A DNA stretch of 64,000 bases from Verrucomicrobiota bacterium (GTDB lineage Bacteria; Verrucomicrobiota; Verrucomicrobiia; Chthoniobacterales; UBA10450), in contig QHQA01000154.1 of NCBI GenBank assembly GCA_003219695.1, forward strand, positions 463 to 64,462. Reading direction: 5' to 3'. Under the pieces are notes generated by a model. The model was not told where the DNA came from, made no database searches, and saw only the letters and a list, made by a program, of their open reading frames with translations. Position 1 is the first letter of the stretch, and each line of letters opens with the position of its first letter. Shown here one piece after another: positions 16,821 through 25,800 of the stretch. Both the position numbers and the translations under genes were made by a program.

Positions 16821-17192
16821 CTAAACCGCGAAACTTTCGCCGCAGGAACAGTGAGCCACCGCGTTGGGATTGGTGACTTTGAAGCCGCCTTTTTGCAGGT
16901 CTTCGCTGTAATCGAGCACAGAGCCGCTGACAAAAAGCGCACTCTTCGGATCGATCACCAGGCGCACGCTTTGCGTCGGCACAAGAATGTCCCGCTCTTT
17001 CGGGCCATCCACCAAATCCATCACATATTGCAGGCCGGAGCAGCCTCCTCCCACGACCTTGAGACGCAACGCGCCCTCTGGCTTGCCTTTTTCTTCAAGC
17101 AGCGACGCTAATTTCTGCGCAGCTTTTTCGGTCACGCCGATCAGTCGCTCATTGCCAATCTTGTAATTGATTGTTGGTGCTTCTGTGCTCAT
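16821..17192 (-). CDS. A-type iron-sulfur carrier (IscA/ErpA family)
   Basis: A 123-residue HesB-like protein with the three conserved cysteines C51 (GGGCSGLQY), C115 and C117 (CSCGESF). It carries a nascent Fe-S cluster to client apoproteins. One possible client, a DinG-type helicase with four cysteines, is encoded nearby. Its ATG overlaps the stop of the upstream gene at 17189 by four bases, so the LPS permease gene, the unknown gene and this gene form one translationally coupled minus-strand operon. Confidence 0.93.
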   Translation of the reverse strand: MSTEAPTINYKIGNERLIGVTEKAAQKLASLLEEKGKPEGALRLKVVGGGCSGLQYVMDLVDGPKERDILVPTQSVRLVIDPKSALFVSGSVLDYSEDLQKGGFKVTNPNAVAHCSCGESFAV

Positions 17193-17728
17193 CGTGCTGG
17201 TGACGTTTCAATTCCATCAGGCTTAACAGCGCCGCGCAGCAACTCCGCGACTTCGTTCTGCATGGTTTCTAGTTCATCCAGTCGCAGCTGCGGATCAGGC
17301 ACGATGAACACGTCGCCTGTTGTGGCCTGCTCGTAAATGAGAACGCGCCTCCCGCCGTCGCGGCACTCAGTCTTCACTTGTTTGAAGACGCGCTTTCGCT
17401 CAAGCATCGCGGCAAGCACGTAGCAGGCGTTTGCAGGCGGATTTTTCGACGCCATCAAACGGCGGAAGAGTTGCTCCGCATTTTCTTTGGGCACAGGTTC
17501 GGCCGGCTTTGCTGCCAACGGCTCGTAACGCGATTTCCAAAACGAAAACGGCCGGATGTTTTCATTCCGGTTCTGCCAGGCCTCTTCGCTCAAATCCTCG
17601 CGCCGATAGCCATCGGTGTCGTGATAGAGCAACGTGTAAAAGTATTCGCCAGGAACAAAGGGCCGCTGGGTCACGGCGCAGACGTCTGCCCGATGCGTGA
17701 TCGCCCATTCGTTGGGGAGGGGATTCAT
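17189..17728 (-). CDS. Conserved-looking hypothetical protein
   Basis: A 179-residue soluble protein starting MNPLPNEWAITHRADVCAVT. The frame is open further upstream, but ATG 17728 overlaps the end of the LptF/LptG gene by four bases, a coupling that strongly favours it. The N-terminal half has a patterned RPFVPGEYFYTLLYHD and GYRREDLSEEAW region. The C-terminal half is helical with a VFIVPDPQLRLDELE segment. No motif of known enzymatic function is recognised. Its place between an LPS permease and an Fe-S carrier gives no clear clue. Confidence 0.75.
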   Translation of the reverse strand: MNPLPNEWAITHRADVCAVTQRPFVPGEYFYTLLYHDTDGYRREDLSEEAWQNRNENIRPFSFWKSRYEPLAAKPAEPVPKENAEQLFRRLMASKNPPANACYVLAAMLERKRVFKQVKTECRDGGRRVLIYEQATTGDVFIVPDPQLRLDELETMQNEVAELLRGAVKPDGIETSPAR

Positions 17729-18864
17729 CGCGTTACCATACGACGCGATATGAAAAAACGAAAACTGGGCGCCTCGCGGTTGGATGCCCGGAGATAGAGC
17801 AGGTAAAGGCCGATTGCCGCGAAGAGCAGGTTTGGAGTCCATGCCGCGAGCAGCGGAGAGACGCGGTCGCCTTCGCCAAGCGCGAGAAACAGGTGAACCA
17901 GAAAGTTCATGGAGAAAACGAGAATAACGGCTGCGGCAACACTCGATAACACGCCCCGGCGCGAGTAACCGATCCCGAGCGGAGCTGCAATGCAGACAAC
18001 AACCAGACAGGTCCAGGGCAGGGCGAGCCGATACTGTAAATGCGTGCGAAACGGCGCAAGCAATGTAGCGGGAAAATCCGCGTTGAAGTGCAAATACTCC
18101 CGGAGTTCTGGCAGGCTTAGGAATTCTGCGCGCTCATTTGCGCTGCCCAGCCGGAACGGGGTTTCACTCCAGTGCTCGATCTTGAGCGAAGGATAAATCT
18201 GCTCGTCGATAATATTTCCGGCGTGATCGTAGTGGACGACTTTGACGTTCTGCAGATGCCAGGTTTTCGTTTCCGAACGGTAGTCGGCGCGGCTTGCGAT
18301 ATAAGTGGTAACGATATTGTCGTTGGCGTCCTGTTGCAGCACCTGAACGTTGTTAAACGTTTTGCTGCGGGGACGGAAATTCTGAATGAACCAGGTACGC
18401 AAGTCGGTTCGATTGCGAAAGATTTGTCCTTGAACGTAACGCCCGGGACGCGACTGCGCTTCGGAGAGGAATGTTTTGCGCGCCAGTTCTGCATGCGGCG
18501 CCAGCGAATAGTTAAGCGCCATGCTTGCGGCGACTGTGAGCAGCCTCATGCCGATCAACGGCAGTAAAACGCGCGGAAGACTCACGCCCGCAGTGAGCAT
18601 GGAGACGATTTCGTTCGCGCGCGACATTCGACCCAGCGTAAAAAGGAGCGATAGCAAGAGCGACACCGGCAACAGAATGATGAACACCTGCGGGATCTGC
18701 GTAGCGTAATAGCGAATGACCAGCCAAAGACCGATGTGTTGGTCAATGAAGGTGGAAATATTGTCGCTGACGTCGAAAATCAGCCAGATCGAGATAAAGC
18801 CGGCGATACAATAAAGATAGACCTGCAAGAAATTGCGAAGGACGTAGCGATCCAGAAGTTTCAT
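17725..18864 (-). CDS. LPS export permease, LptF/LptG family
   Basis: A 379-residue YjgP/YjgQ-type inner-membrane protein. ATG 18864 gives MKLLDRYVLRNFL, the family's typical cytoplasmic start. Three transmembrane segments follow in the N-terminal third, then a periplasmic beta-jellyroll (about residues 140-270, including TWHLQNVKVVHYD), then three more transmembrane segments. With LptB it extracts lipopolysaccharide from the inner membrane and passes it to LptC/LptA. Whether it is LptF or LptG cannot be decided from one copy. The open frame upstream of 18864 is repeat-derived. Confidence 0.9.
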   Translation of the reverse strand: MKLLDRYVLRNFLQVYLYCIAGFISIWLIFDVSDNISTFIDQHIGLWLVIRYYATQIPQVFIILLPVSLLLSLLFTLGRMSRANEIVSMLTAGVSLPRVLLPLIGMRLLTVAASMALNYSLAPHAELARKTFLSEAQSRPGRYVQGQIFRNRTDLRTWFIQNFRPRSKTFNNVQVLQQDANDNIVTTYIASRADYRSETKTWHLQNVKVVHYDHAGNIIDEQIYPSLKIEHWSETPFRLGSANERAEFLSLPELREYLHFNADFPATLLAPFRTHLQYRLALPWTCLVVVCIAAPLGIGYSRRGVLSSVAAAVILVFSMNFLVHLFLALGEGDRVSPLLAAWTPNLLFAAIGLYLLYLRASNREAPSFRFFISRRMVTR

Positions 18865-18936
18865 TGCGATTTGGGATGGTTCCGTCGTAATTAGCGTACT
18901 CAAATCGGTGGCTTCCGCCAAATCACAAGAGAAAAG

Positions 18937-19072
18937 AATGACGAAATCCGAATGACGAAGCTCGAAGGAATCACGAATGGTCAAATGCCAAAAGAGTGTG
19001 ACACGGCTTCTTCGTCATTCGGGTTTTGTGCTTCTTTCGTCATTCGACATTCGTGCTTCGACATTCGTCGTT
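18937..19072. repeat. Family D repeat between divergent genes
   Basis: Left units of GAATGACGAA type and right units of TTCGTCATTC / GCTTCGACATTCGTC type face each other. The element fills most of the intergenic region between the LPS permease gene (minus) and the helicase gene (plus), where both promoters must lie. Confidence 0.8.
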
Positions 19073-19085
19073 GGCATCGGCCATC

Positions 19086-21068
19086 ATGATTGCGCTGAAA
19101 CACAATATGGGCAGTGAATTTGTGGAGCGAGTCCATGCGTTCTTTTCTGAAAATGGTCCCCTGTCGAAGGCAAAGAATTTCGAGTTTCGGCCACCACAGC
19201 AGGAAATGGCGACCCGGGTCGCGCAAGCGCTGGAAGAAGACCGGCATCTGGTAGTGGAAGCGGGAACCGGCGTGGGCAAATCGCTAGCCTATCTCACTCC
19301 AGCGATCCTGTTCGCGCTGGAGCAGCACAAAAAAGCGATCGTTTCCACGCACACGATCAATCTTCAGGAACAACTGTTGCACAAAGACATTCCGATTTTG
19401 AAAAAAGTGCTGCCGGTCGAGTTTGAAGCAGCGCTAATGAAAGGCCGGCAAAATTATCTTTATCCGCGCCGGCTCGAGCGCGCGTTCCAAAACGCGAAGG
19501 AACTTTTCACTGGGCCGGAGGAGAGCGAATTACAGCGGCTGGCCGACTGGGCGCGCACCACTCGCGATGGAACCCTGAGCGATTTATCCATTGAGCCCGA
19601 TCCAAAGGTTTGGGCGCAAGTTTGCAGCGAAGCGCACATTTGCACACAGAAAACGTGCGGCCAGGATTCGCGCTGTTTTTATCAGCAAGCGCGCAAACGT
19701 TTGCTGGCCGCCGACGTCCTCGTGATCAACCACACGCTTCTGTTCATTCTTCTCATCAGCCCGGAGGTCCAGGAAGAACGCGAAAGCGGTTTCATTTTTC
19801 CGAATGATTTTCTCATTTTAGATGAGGCGCACACAGTCGAGCAGGTGGCCTCGCGACAGATCGGCATTGGCATTTCGCAATATGGCCTCAGATCGACAAT
19901 TCAGCGGTTGTACAATGCGCGGACGAAAAAGGGGCTGTTCACGGTCATGCGCGATGCCGATGGGGTGAGGCTCGCGGCCGAAATAGTCGAAGACGCGGAG
20001 AAGTTTTTCACCGCTGTCGAATCCAAATGCAATTTCAAGAAAGGCCGCGAATTTCGTGTGCGCGATGTTGATCTTGTTCCCGACACAATCACCGGCCGTT
20101 TGACCAGGCTGCAGGCGCGAATCGCCGAGGTTGTGAAACGCGCCGATGACGAGTTCCTCAAAACCGAATTGCAGGAATACGCGCGGCGGATTTGCGATGC
20201 CCGCGAAGGGATCGCAGCGTTCTTGGAGCAAAGCGCTCGCGAACACGTGTACTGGGTCGAGCGCACAGGCAAGGCGGCGCAATTTCTCACTCTGAATGCT
20301 GCGCCCATCGACATCGCGCCCGTGCTGCGACGAATGCTGTTCCGCGACAATTGCTCGTGCGTGCTGACCAGCGCCACGCTCTCGGTGGGTCGCTCGAACC
20401 TCGCTTATTTTCGTCGACGCATCGGCGCAGATGAAGCCGAGCCGTCGATGCTGGGCAGCCCCTTCAATTTCCAGAAACAAATGAAAGTGTTCATCGTGAA
20501 ACAAATGCCCGACCCGCGCGACGCCGCTTATCAAAAAGAGCTGGAGCGATGGATCGCGCATTTCGTGAAACAAACCGATGGGCGCGCGTTTGTTCTTTTC
20601 ACGAGTTACCGCGACATGCAGCAGGTCGGCGGGGCGATGCAGAAATTTTTCATGGAAAAGAACATGAACCTTCTCATGCAGGGAGGGGGCGCGCCGCGCA
20701 GCAAGCTGCTTGAACAATTTAAATCAACGCCGCGTAGTGTCCTGTTTGGCACGGACAGCTTTTGGGGAGGCGTCGATGTTCCCGGCGAAGCGCTTTCGAA
20801 TGTAATCATCACGCGCCTGCCATTTGCCGTGCCTGATCATCCGCTTATCGAAGCGAAACTGGAACTCATCGAGGCGCGCGGTGGCGATCCCTTCACGGAA
20901 TATTCGCTGCCGGAAGCGATCCTGAAACTACGTCAGGGCGTAGGCCGCCTGATTCGAACCAAGAGCGACCGCGGCATCATCGTCATCCTGGACAACCGCA
21001 TCGTCGCCAAGCCTTACGGCCGCGCCTTTATGCAAGCGCTGCCGAAATGCGCGGTGGAAATTGTATGA
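19086..21068 (+). CDS. DinG/XPD-like ATP-dependent DNA helicase with Fe-S cysteines
   Basis: A 660-residue superfamily 2 helicase. Walker A is GTGVGKS at residues 60-66, FRPPQQEMA is the Q-like motif, and the DEAH box is LILDEAHTVEQ near 245. Four cysteines near residues 180-197 (VCSEAHICTQKTC and RCFYQ) match the 4Fe-4S domain of XPD/DinG. The C-terminal RecA-like domain has LTSATLSVG, LFGTDSFWGGVDVPG and RQGVGRLIRTKSDRG. It likely unwinds 5'-tailed DNA, R-loops or replication intermediates. The start is ATG 19086; the frame upstream is family D repeat. YoaA-like function is an alternative. There is no exonuclease domain of the type seen in Firmicutes DinG. Confidence 0.9.
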   Translation: MIALKHNMGSEFVERVHAFFSENGPLSKAKNFEFRPPQQEMATRVAQALEEDRHLVVEAGTGVGKSLAYLTPAILFALEQHKKAIVSTHTINLQEQLLHKDIPILKKVLPVEFEAALMKGRQNYLYPRRLERAFQNAKELFTGPEESELQRLADWARTTRDGTLSDLSIEPDPKVWAQVCSEAHICTQKTCGQDSRCFYQQARKRLLAADVLVINHTLLFILLISPEVQEERESGFIFPNDFLILDEAHTVEQVASRQIGIGISQYGLRSTIQRLYNARTKKGLFTVMRDADGVRLAAEIVEDAEKFFTAVESKCNFKKGREFRVRDVDLVPDTITGRLTRLQARIAEVVKRADDEFLKTELQEYARRICDAREGIAAFLEQSAREHVYWVERTGKAAQFLTLNAAPIDIAPVLRRMLFRDNCSCVLTSATLSVGRSNLAYFRRRIGADEAEPSMLGSPFNFQKQMKVFIVKQMPDPRDAAYQKELERWIAHFVKQTDGRAFVLFTSYRDMQQVGGAMQKFFMEKNMNLLMQGGGAPRSKLLEQFKSTPRSVLFGTDSFWGGVDVPGEALSNVIITRLPFAVPDHPLIEAKLELIEARGGDPFTEYSLPEAILKLRQGVGRLIRTKSDRGIIVILDNRIVAKPYGRAFMQALPKCAVEIV

Positions 21069-21089
21069 AGGTTTTCCGGTTACCGAGCT

Positions 21090-21250
21090 GTCATTCCGAG
21101 CGAAGCCGAAGGCGAAGTCGAGAATGCAGCGGCTGGGGAAGCCGCGATATAGACGTGAAGGCCAGAGGCTGAACGAACGGGAGTGAGCGAATCAAATCTC
21201 TCGAGGTTGGCAGTTTCAAACAGAGATGTCTCGACTCCGCTCGACATGAC
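21090..21250. repeat. Family E hairpin element between the helicase gene and imuB
   Basis: The left end GTCATTCCGAGCGAAGCCGA and right end CTCGACTCCGCTCGACATGAC are inverted copies of one another. The 161-bp element ends about 70 bases upstream of the truncated imuB, in the place where the missing catalytic half of imuB would be expected. Confidence 0.75.
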
Positions 21251-21319
21251 AGAGCCTGGAAAATGTTCGCTTGAACATATATCACAATCCCGCTATAAAT
21301 TGCCTGTATAGACAGGCAC

Positions 21320-22354
21320 ATGAAGATGCAGGAAATCTTCGCCATTCTGCACAAGTGGGGGATTCATACGCTTGGTCAGCTCGCGGCGCTGGATAAAGAG
21401 CAACTTGCGGCGCGGCTCGGTCCGGAAGCTGTCCGGATGTGGGAGCGCGCGAATGGACAATCTCATCGCGTGCTGAAACTGGTTCGCCCGCCGGAGTCGT
21501 TCGAGGAGAACTTCGAATTCGAACACGAAATCGAAACCGCCGAGCCGCTGCTTTTCATGCTCCGCCGTTTTTTGGAGCAACTCGCGCTGCGATTGAACAG
21601 CATTTATCTGGTCGCAAAAGAGCTGACCCTGCGAATCACGTTCGCGAATCCGCCACAGGACGGATCCGCCGGGGCGGACAAGCAAGTTTACGAACGCGTT
21701 TTCAAAATTCCGCACCCAACTAATGATGTTGATCTTCTTTTTCGCATGCTCCAGACGCATCTGGAGAATTTTCGATCCGAACATCCGATCCTTGCGGTCA
21801 CGTTGAGTGCCCAGCCGATCAAACCTGCCAGCGAACAATTCGGATTATTCGAAACTACTTTACGCAATCCGCATCAGCTTTCGGAAACACTCGCGCGTTT
21901 GATCGCTCTGCTTGGTGCCGATCGAGTCGGCACGCCGGTTTTGGAAGAGACCCACCGACCAGACGCATTTCGTCTCGAATCTTTTTCCTGGGCTGTAGAG
22001 TCCGACACGTCCGCCGGAGCCTCGGCGAAGGAGGATGTCCTCAGTGGACAAAACCATCAGTCCGGCTCGGATCCCCATGCGCTGAGGACAGAGCACGCTA
22101 CAGTAGTCCTACGCCGATTTAGGCCGGCCGCGCCTGCATCCGTCTTCTTGGATGAAGACAAGCCTGTGCACATTCGCAGCGCCGATGTTAACGGCAAAGT
22201 CGTTAGGCAAGCTGGCGCGTATTTCCTTTCCGGAAATTGGTGGGACGAAAAATCTTGGGCGTGCGCCGAGTGGGACCTGCAACTGAAGAATGGAGAAGTG
22301 GTTCGGTGTCACGAATCGGAGGGAACTTGGAAGATTGATGGGATTTATGACTGA
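21320..22354 (+). pseudogene. imuB: ImuB-like Y-family polymerase homologue lacking its catalytic N-terminal half
   Basis: The 344-residue frame begins within the helix-hairpin-helix part of ImuB (ILHKWGIHTLGQLAALDKEQ). It continues through the little-finger-like and C-terminal regions (LRLNSIYLVAKELTLRITF, GADRVGTPVLEETHRPDAF, then GAYFLSGNWWDEKSWACAEW, typical of the ImuB C terminus). The usual palm and finger residues, roughly the first 200 of the family, are absent, and a TAA at 21296 closes the frame upstream. No imuA precedes it. dnaE2 follows, as in the imuA-imuB-dnaE2 mutasome cassette. In-frame repeats sit near residue 230. A shortened protein could still bind partners, since ImuB is catalytically dead even when intact, but loss of function is more likely. 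Confidence 0.7.
22009..22036 (+). repeat. Family G palindrome, in-frame copy in imuB
   Basis: GTCCGCCGGAGCCTCGGCGA followed by AGGAGGAT resembles the rplU-rpmA spacer element (11306-11331). It is read as TSAGASAKED in imuB. A small TCCGCCGGGGCGGA palindrome also lies in frame at about 21664. Confidence 0.55.
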
Positions 22355-22814
22355 CGGGAATCCTCATTCGAGATTCGAGATTCGAGAATCGTGAATCGGG
22401 CAGCCGATGTAACGATGTAACCAATTAACGATTCACGGATGCAATGAGCTACATCGAATTACATGCCTGCAGCGCGTTCAGCTTTTTGCGAGGCGGTTCG
22501 TTCCCCGAGCAATTAGCTGAAGTCGCTGCGGAACTGGAAATGCCGGCGATGGCTTTGCTCGATCGCAACGGCGTTTATGGCGCGCAACGATTTTCCGTTG
22601 CTGCGCGCGAGCACGGCGTGCGACCCATCATCGGCTGCGAATTATCCATGTAAGACAGCAGTGTTCTGCCGGTCTTGGTTGAGAACTGCACGGGTTACAA
22701 AAATTTGTGTGAGTTGCTGACCCAGGCGCATCTGCGCAGCGAAAAAGGACAATGCGCAGTGCGTTGGGATGAGCTGCCGCAATTCGCGGAAGGTTTGGTG
22801 GCGCTCTTTGGGAC

Positions 22815-22942
22815 GGGGAGCACAGGCTGCCAGCCTGTAGTTTGTGGCAGCTTGCCGCAAACATCTTTCCATCCCACGCGTGTAAAAACCGAGAGCGTCC
22901 GGCAAGCTGCCGGACGCGACAGGCTGGCAGTCTGTGCTCCCC
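22815..22942 (+). repeat. Family A palindromic element in frame in dnaE2 (first)
   Basis: The left arm GGGGAGCACAGGCTGCCAGC and right arm CAGGCTGGCAGTCTGTGCTC enclose a core with its own palindrome (GCGTCCGGCAAGCTGCCGGA). The whole 128-bp element is translated: GSTGCQPVV at the left, DRLAVCAPQ at the right. Confidence 0.9.
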
Positions 22943-25172
22943 AGAAGGCAGAAAACCGCGCGCGATTTCTGATCGATGCCTTTAGTCGCGAAGATGTTTT
23001 TGTTGAGCTCCAGAGGCATTTCATTCGCGGCGAGGAACGGATCAATCGCGAATTGATCGATCTTGCGCGCGCGTATCGGTTACCGCTTCTCGCCACCAAC
23101 GGCGTGCAATATGCCAAGCCTTACGGACGCGAAGTGTTGGATGTTTTCACCTGCATTCGCGAGCACACGCATCTGGATGCCGCAGGCAAATTGCTCACCC
23201 AAAATGCCGAGCGCCATTTGAAGAGCGATCGGCAAATGCGAGAAATTTTCGCGGATTTGCCGGAAGCGATCGAAAACACATCACGCCTGGGCGAGCAGCT
23301 CACGTTTTCGCTGGAGAATCTCGGTTACGAATTTCCATCGTATCCGGTGCCGGCCGGTCACTCGATGGATTCGTTTTTGCGCACCATTGTCTGGTTCGGC
23401 GCGCAACAGCGTTACGCGGCGATCAGCGCGAAGGTGAAACGCCAGATCGAGGAAGAACTCGCGCTGATAATCAAGCTCGGTTTCCCGGGATATTTCCTGA
23501 TCGTGTGGGACATCGTCAATTTCTGTCGCGAACACAACGTCATGGTCCAGGGCCGTGGCAGCGCCGCCAATAGCGCGGTTTGTTATTGCCTGGGGATCAC
23601 GCCGGTGGATCCGGTGGAAAATCATCTGGTTTTCGAACGTTTCCTCAACGAGAGCCGCAAAGGCTGGCCCGATATCGATCTCGATCTTCCCAGCGGCGAC
23701 CGTCGCGAAGCGGTGATCCAGGAAATTTATCGCCGGTACGGAAAACACGGCGCGGCCATGACCGCAAACGTGATCACCTATCGCGGGCGCAGCGCGGCGC
23801 GCGAGATGGGTAAAGCGCTCAATTTTTCGCCGAGCATCATCGATCAGTTCTCGCATCTGTTTGCCAGCGGCGATTTCCCGCACACGCTCGAGCTCGAATC
23901 GCAGATTGAGCAGGCAGGTTTGCCGAAAGCGCATCCGCGGATGCCGGCCTTCATCAGGCTGTATCACGCTATTTACGGCTTGCCGCGGCACCTTGGCCAA
24001 CATTCCGGCGGCATGATCATCTGCCAGAACAAACTGAGCTCCTTTGTTCCGCTGGAAAACGCCTCCATGCCAGGTCGCGTAGTCGCGCAATGGGACAAGG
24101 ACGATTGCGAAGATCTCGGCATCGTGAAAGTGGACTTGTTAGGCCTCGGCATGATGTCCGTAATGCAGGACGCACTGGAGCTTTGCCACGAGCGCGGCCG
24201 GCCTCTCGATCTCGCGCACATTCCAAAGAACGACGAGAAAACTTTCGAGATCATGCAACACGCCGACACCATTGGCGTGTTTCAAATCGAAAGCCGCGCA
24301 CAAATGGCGACGTTACCGCGAATGAAACCGAAATGTTTTTATGACGTGGTGATCGAGGTGGCGATCATCCGGCCGGGACCGATTCAGGGCGACATGGTGC
24401 ATCCCTATCTTGCGCGGCGGGCAAAACGCGAACCGGTGACATATTTCGACGATCGCTTAAAGCCGGTGCTCGAACGCACGCTCGGAGTGCCGTTGTTCCA
24501 GGAACAAATGCTCAAGATCGCCATGGTGATGGCGGATTTTTCCGGTGATCAAGCCGAGGAATTGCGACGCGCGTTGAGTTTTCATCGTTCGGAAGAGCGG
24601 ATGAACAAAGTCTGCGCGAAAATGCGTGCGGCGATGGAACGCAAAGGTGTCGCGCCCGACAAGATCGAAAAAATCATTCAATCGATCTCGTCCTTTGCGC
24701 TTTACGGCTTTCCCGAATCGCACGCGATCAGTTTCGCCATTCTCGCCTACGGGAGCGCATATTTAAAAGTGCATCGCGCGCAGGAGTTTTACGTCAGCCT
24801 ACTGAACAATCAGCCGATGGGTTTTTACACGCCGGCGACGATTGTGAAGGATGCGCAGCGGCACGGAGTGAAGATCAAGCCGGTTTGCGTCGCGCAATCC
24901 CAGTGGCGCTGCACAGTGGTCGATGACAACACAATCCGCCTCGGCTTTTGCGTCGTGAACGGATTACGCCAAGAGCATGCCGAAGAACTCGTCAGGCAAC
25001 GACAAGAGCGACCATTCGAGTCGCTCGACGATTTCAAGCGGCGCGTCCCGCTCTCGAAAGATGAATTGCGTAGTTTGGCGGAACTCGGCGCGCTCAATTG
25101 TTTTGCTGAACATCGCCGCGCGGCCATGTGGGACGTGGAAGAAACGCTCCACGATGATTTGCTGGATCGTCT

Positions 25173-25303
25173 GGGGAGCACAGGCTGCCAGCCTGTAGCG
25201 TCCGGCAGCTTGCCGGACGCATTGGAAGATGTTCCCATGCGTGGAATGGAAAGAGGTTTGCGGCAGGCTGCCGCAAACAACAGGCTGGCAGCCTGTGCTC
25301 CCC
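25173..25303 (+). repeat. Family A palindromic element in frame in dnaE2 (second)
   Basis: A second copy with the same arms, read in the same frame: GSTGCQPVASGSLPDALE at the left and NNRLAACAPQ at the right. It lies between the helix-hairpin-helix and OB-fold regions of the polymerase. Confidence 0.9.
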
Positions 25304-25747
25304 AGAAAGCGGAATCCCCCCTCCCACCAATGACCTTACCCGAGCGCGTGAAAGCAGATTACGAAACAATGAACCTGACCACCGGACCGCATCCGATGAA
25401 ATTGTTGCGCGCAAATTTGCCGACTATTTGGCGTGCGATCGATCTCGTTCACGCGCGCCACGGTTCGACCATTCAAATCGCCGGCAACGTGATTTGCCGC
25501 CAGCGTCCGGGCACAGCGAAAGGATTTGTCTTTGTCAGCCTCGAAGACGAGACCGGCGTCTCAAACGCAATTGTCGAGCCTGATTTGTTTGAACGCTTCC
25601 GCCTCGTGATCACAGAAGAAGATTTTCTTTTGATCGAAGGCGAAGTTCAAAATTCCGACAACGTCGTTTTGATCAAAGCCCGCCAGATCAAACCCCTCGC
25701 GCATGAGCAACTCATCGGGAGTGAGTCGCACGATTTTCGCTGATCTA

Positions 25748-25800
25748 TAGCCGCTTCGCTGCGCGAAGCGTGCGCGCCGCCCACAGGGCGGCAGCTACAG
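25748..25800. repeat. Family F repeat between dnaE2 and gnd
   Basis: TAGCCGCTTCGCTGCGCGAA forms a GCTTCGC/GCGAAGC hairpin and is followed by GCCGCCC...GGGCGGC. It fills the gap between the convergent genes dnaE2 and gnd and may serve as a bidirectional terminator. Confidence 0.55.

Larger units (their letters stand above)
22444..25743 (+). pseudogene. dnaE2: Error-prone DNA polymerase III alpha subunit (DnaE2) interrupted by an in-frame TAA
   Basis: Two open segments in the same frame, 22444-22653 and 22654-25743, are separated only by a TAA at 22651-22653. Before it is the PHP-type N terminus (SYIELHACSAFSFLRGGSFP); after it the homology continues directly (LPVLVENCTGYKNLCELLT). The rest is well preserved: WPDIDLDLPSGDRR holds the catalytic aspartates, followed by MVQGRGSAANSAVCYCLGI, FQIESRAQMATLPRMKPKCF and a C-terminal OB-fold region. 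Two family A repeats are inserted in frame (22815-22942 and 25173-25303). DnaE2 performs translesion synthesis with ImuA/ImuB. With the stop, a full protein would need readthrough; restart at TTG 22675 would remove the N-terminal PHP part. The preserved remainder suggests a recent lesion or a sequencing error. Confidence 0.85.

Noticed and set aside
22651..22653. The in-frame stop in dnaE2 as a recoded codon
   Set aside because: The codon is TAA, not TGA or TAG, so selenocysteine or pyrrolysine insertion is not expected, and no following stem-loop of that type is evident.
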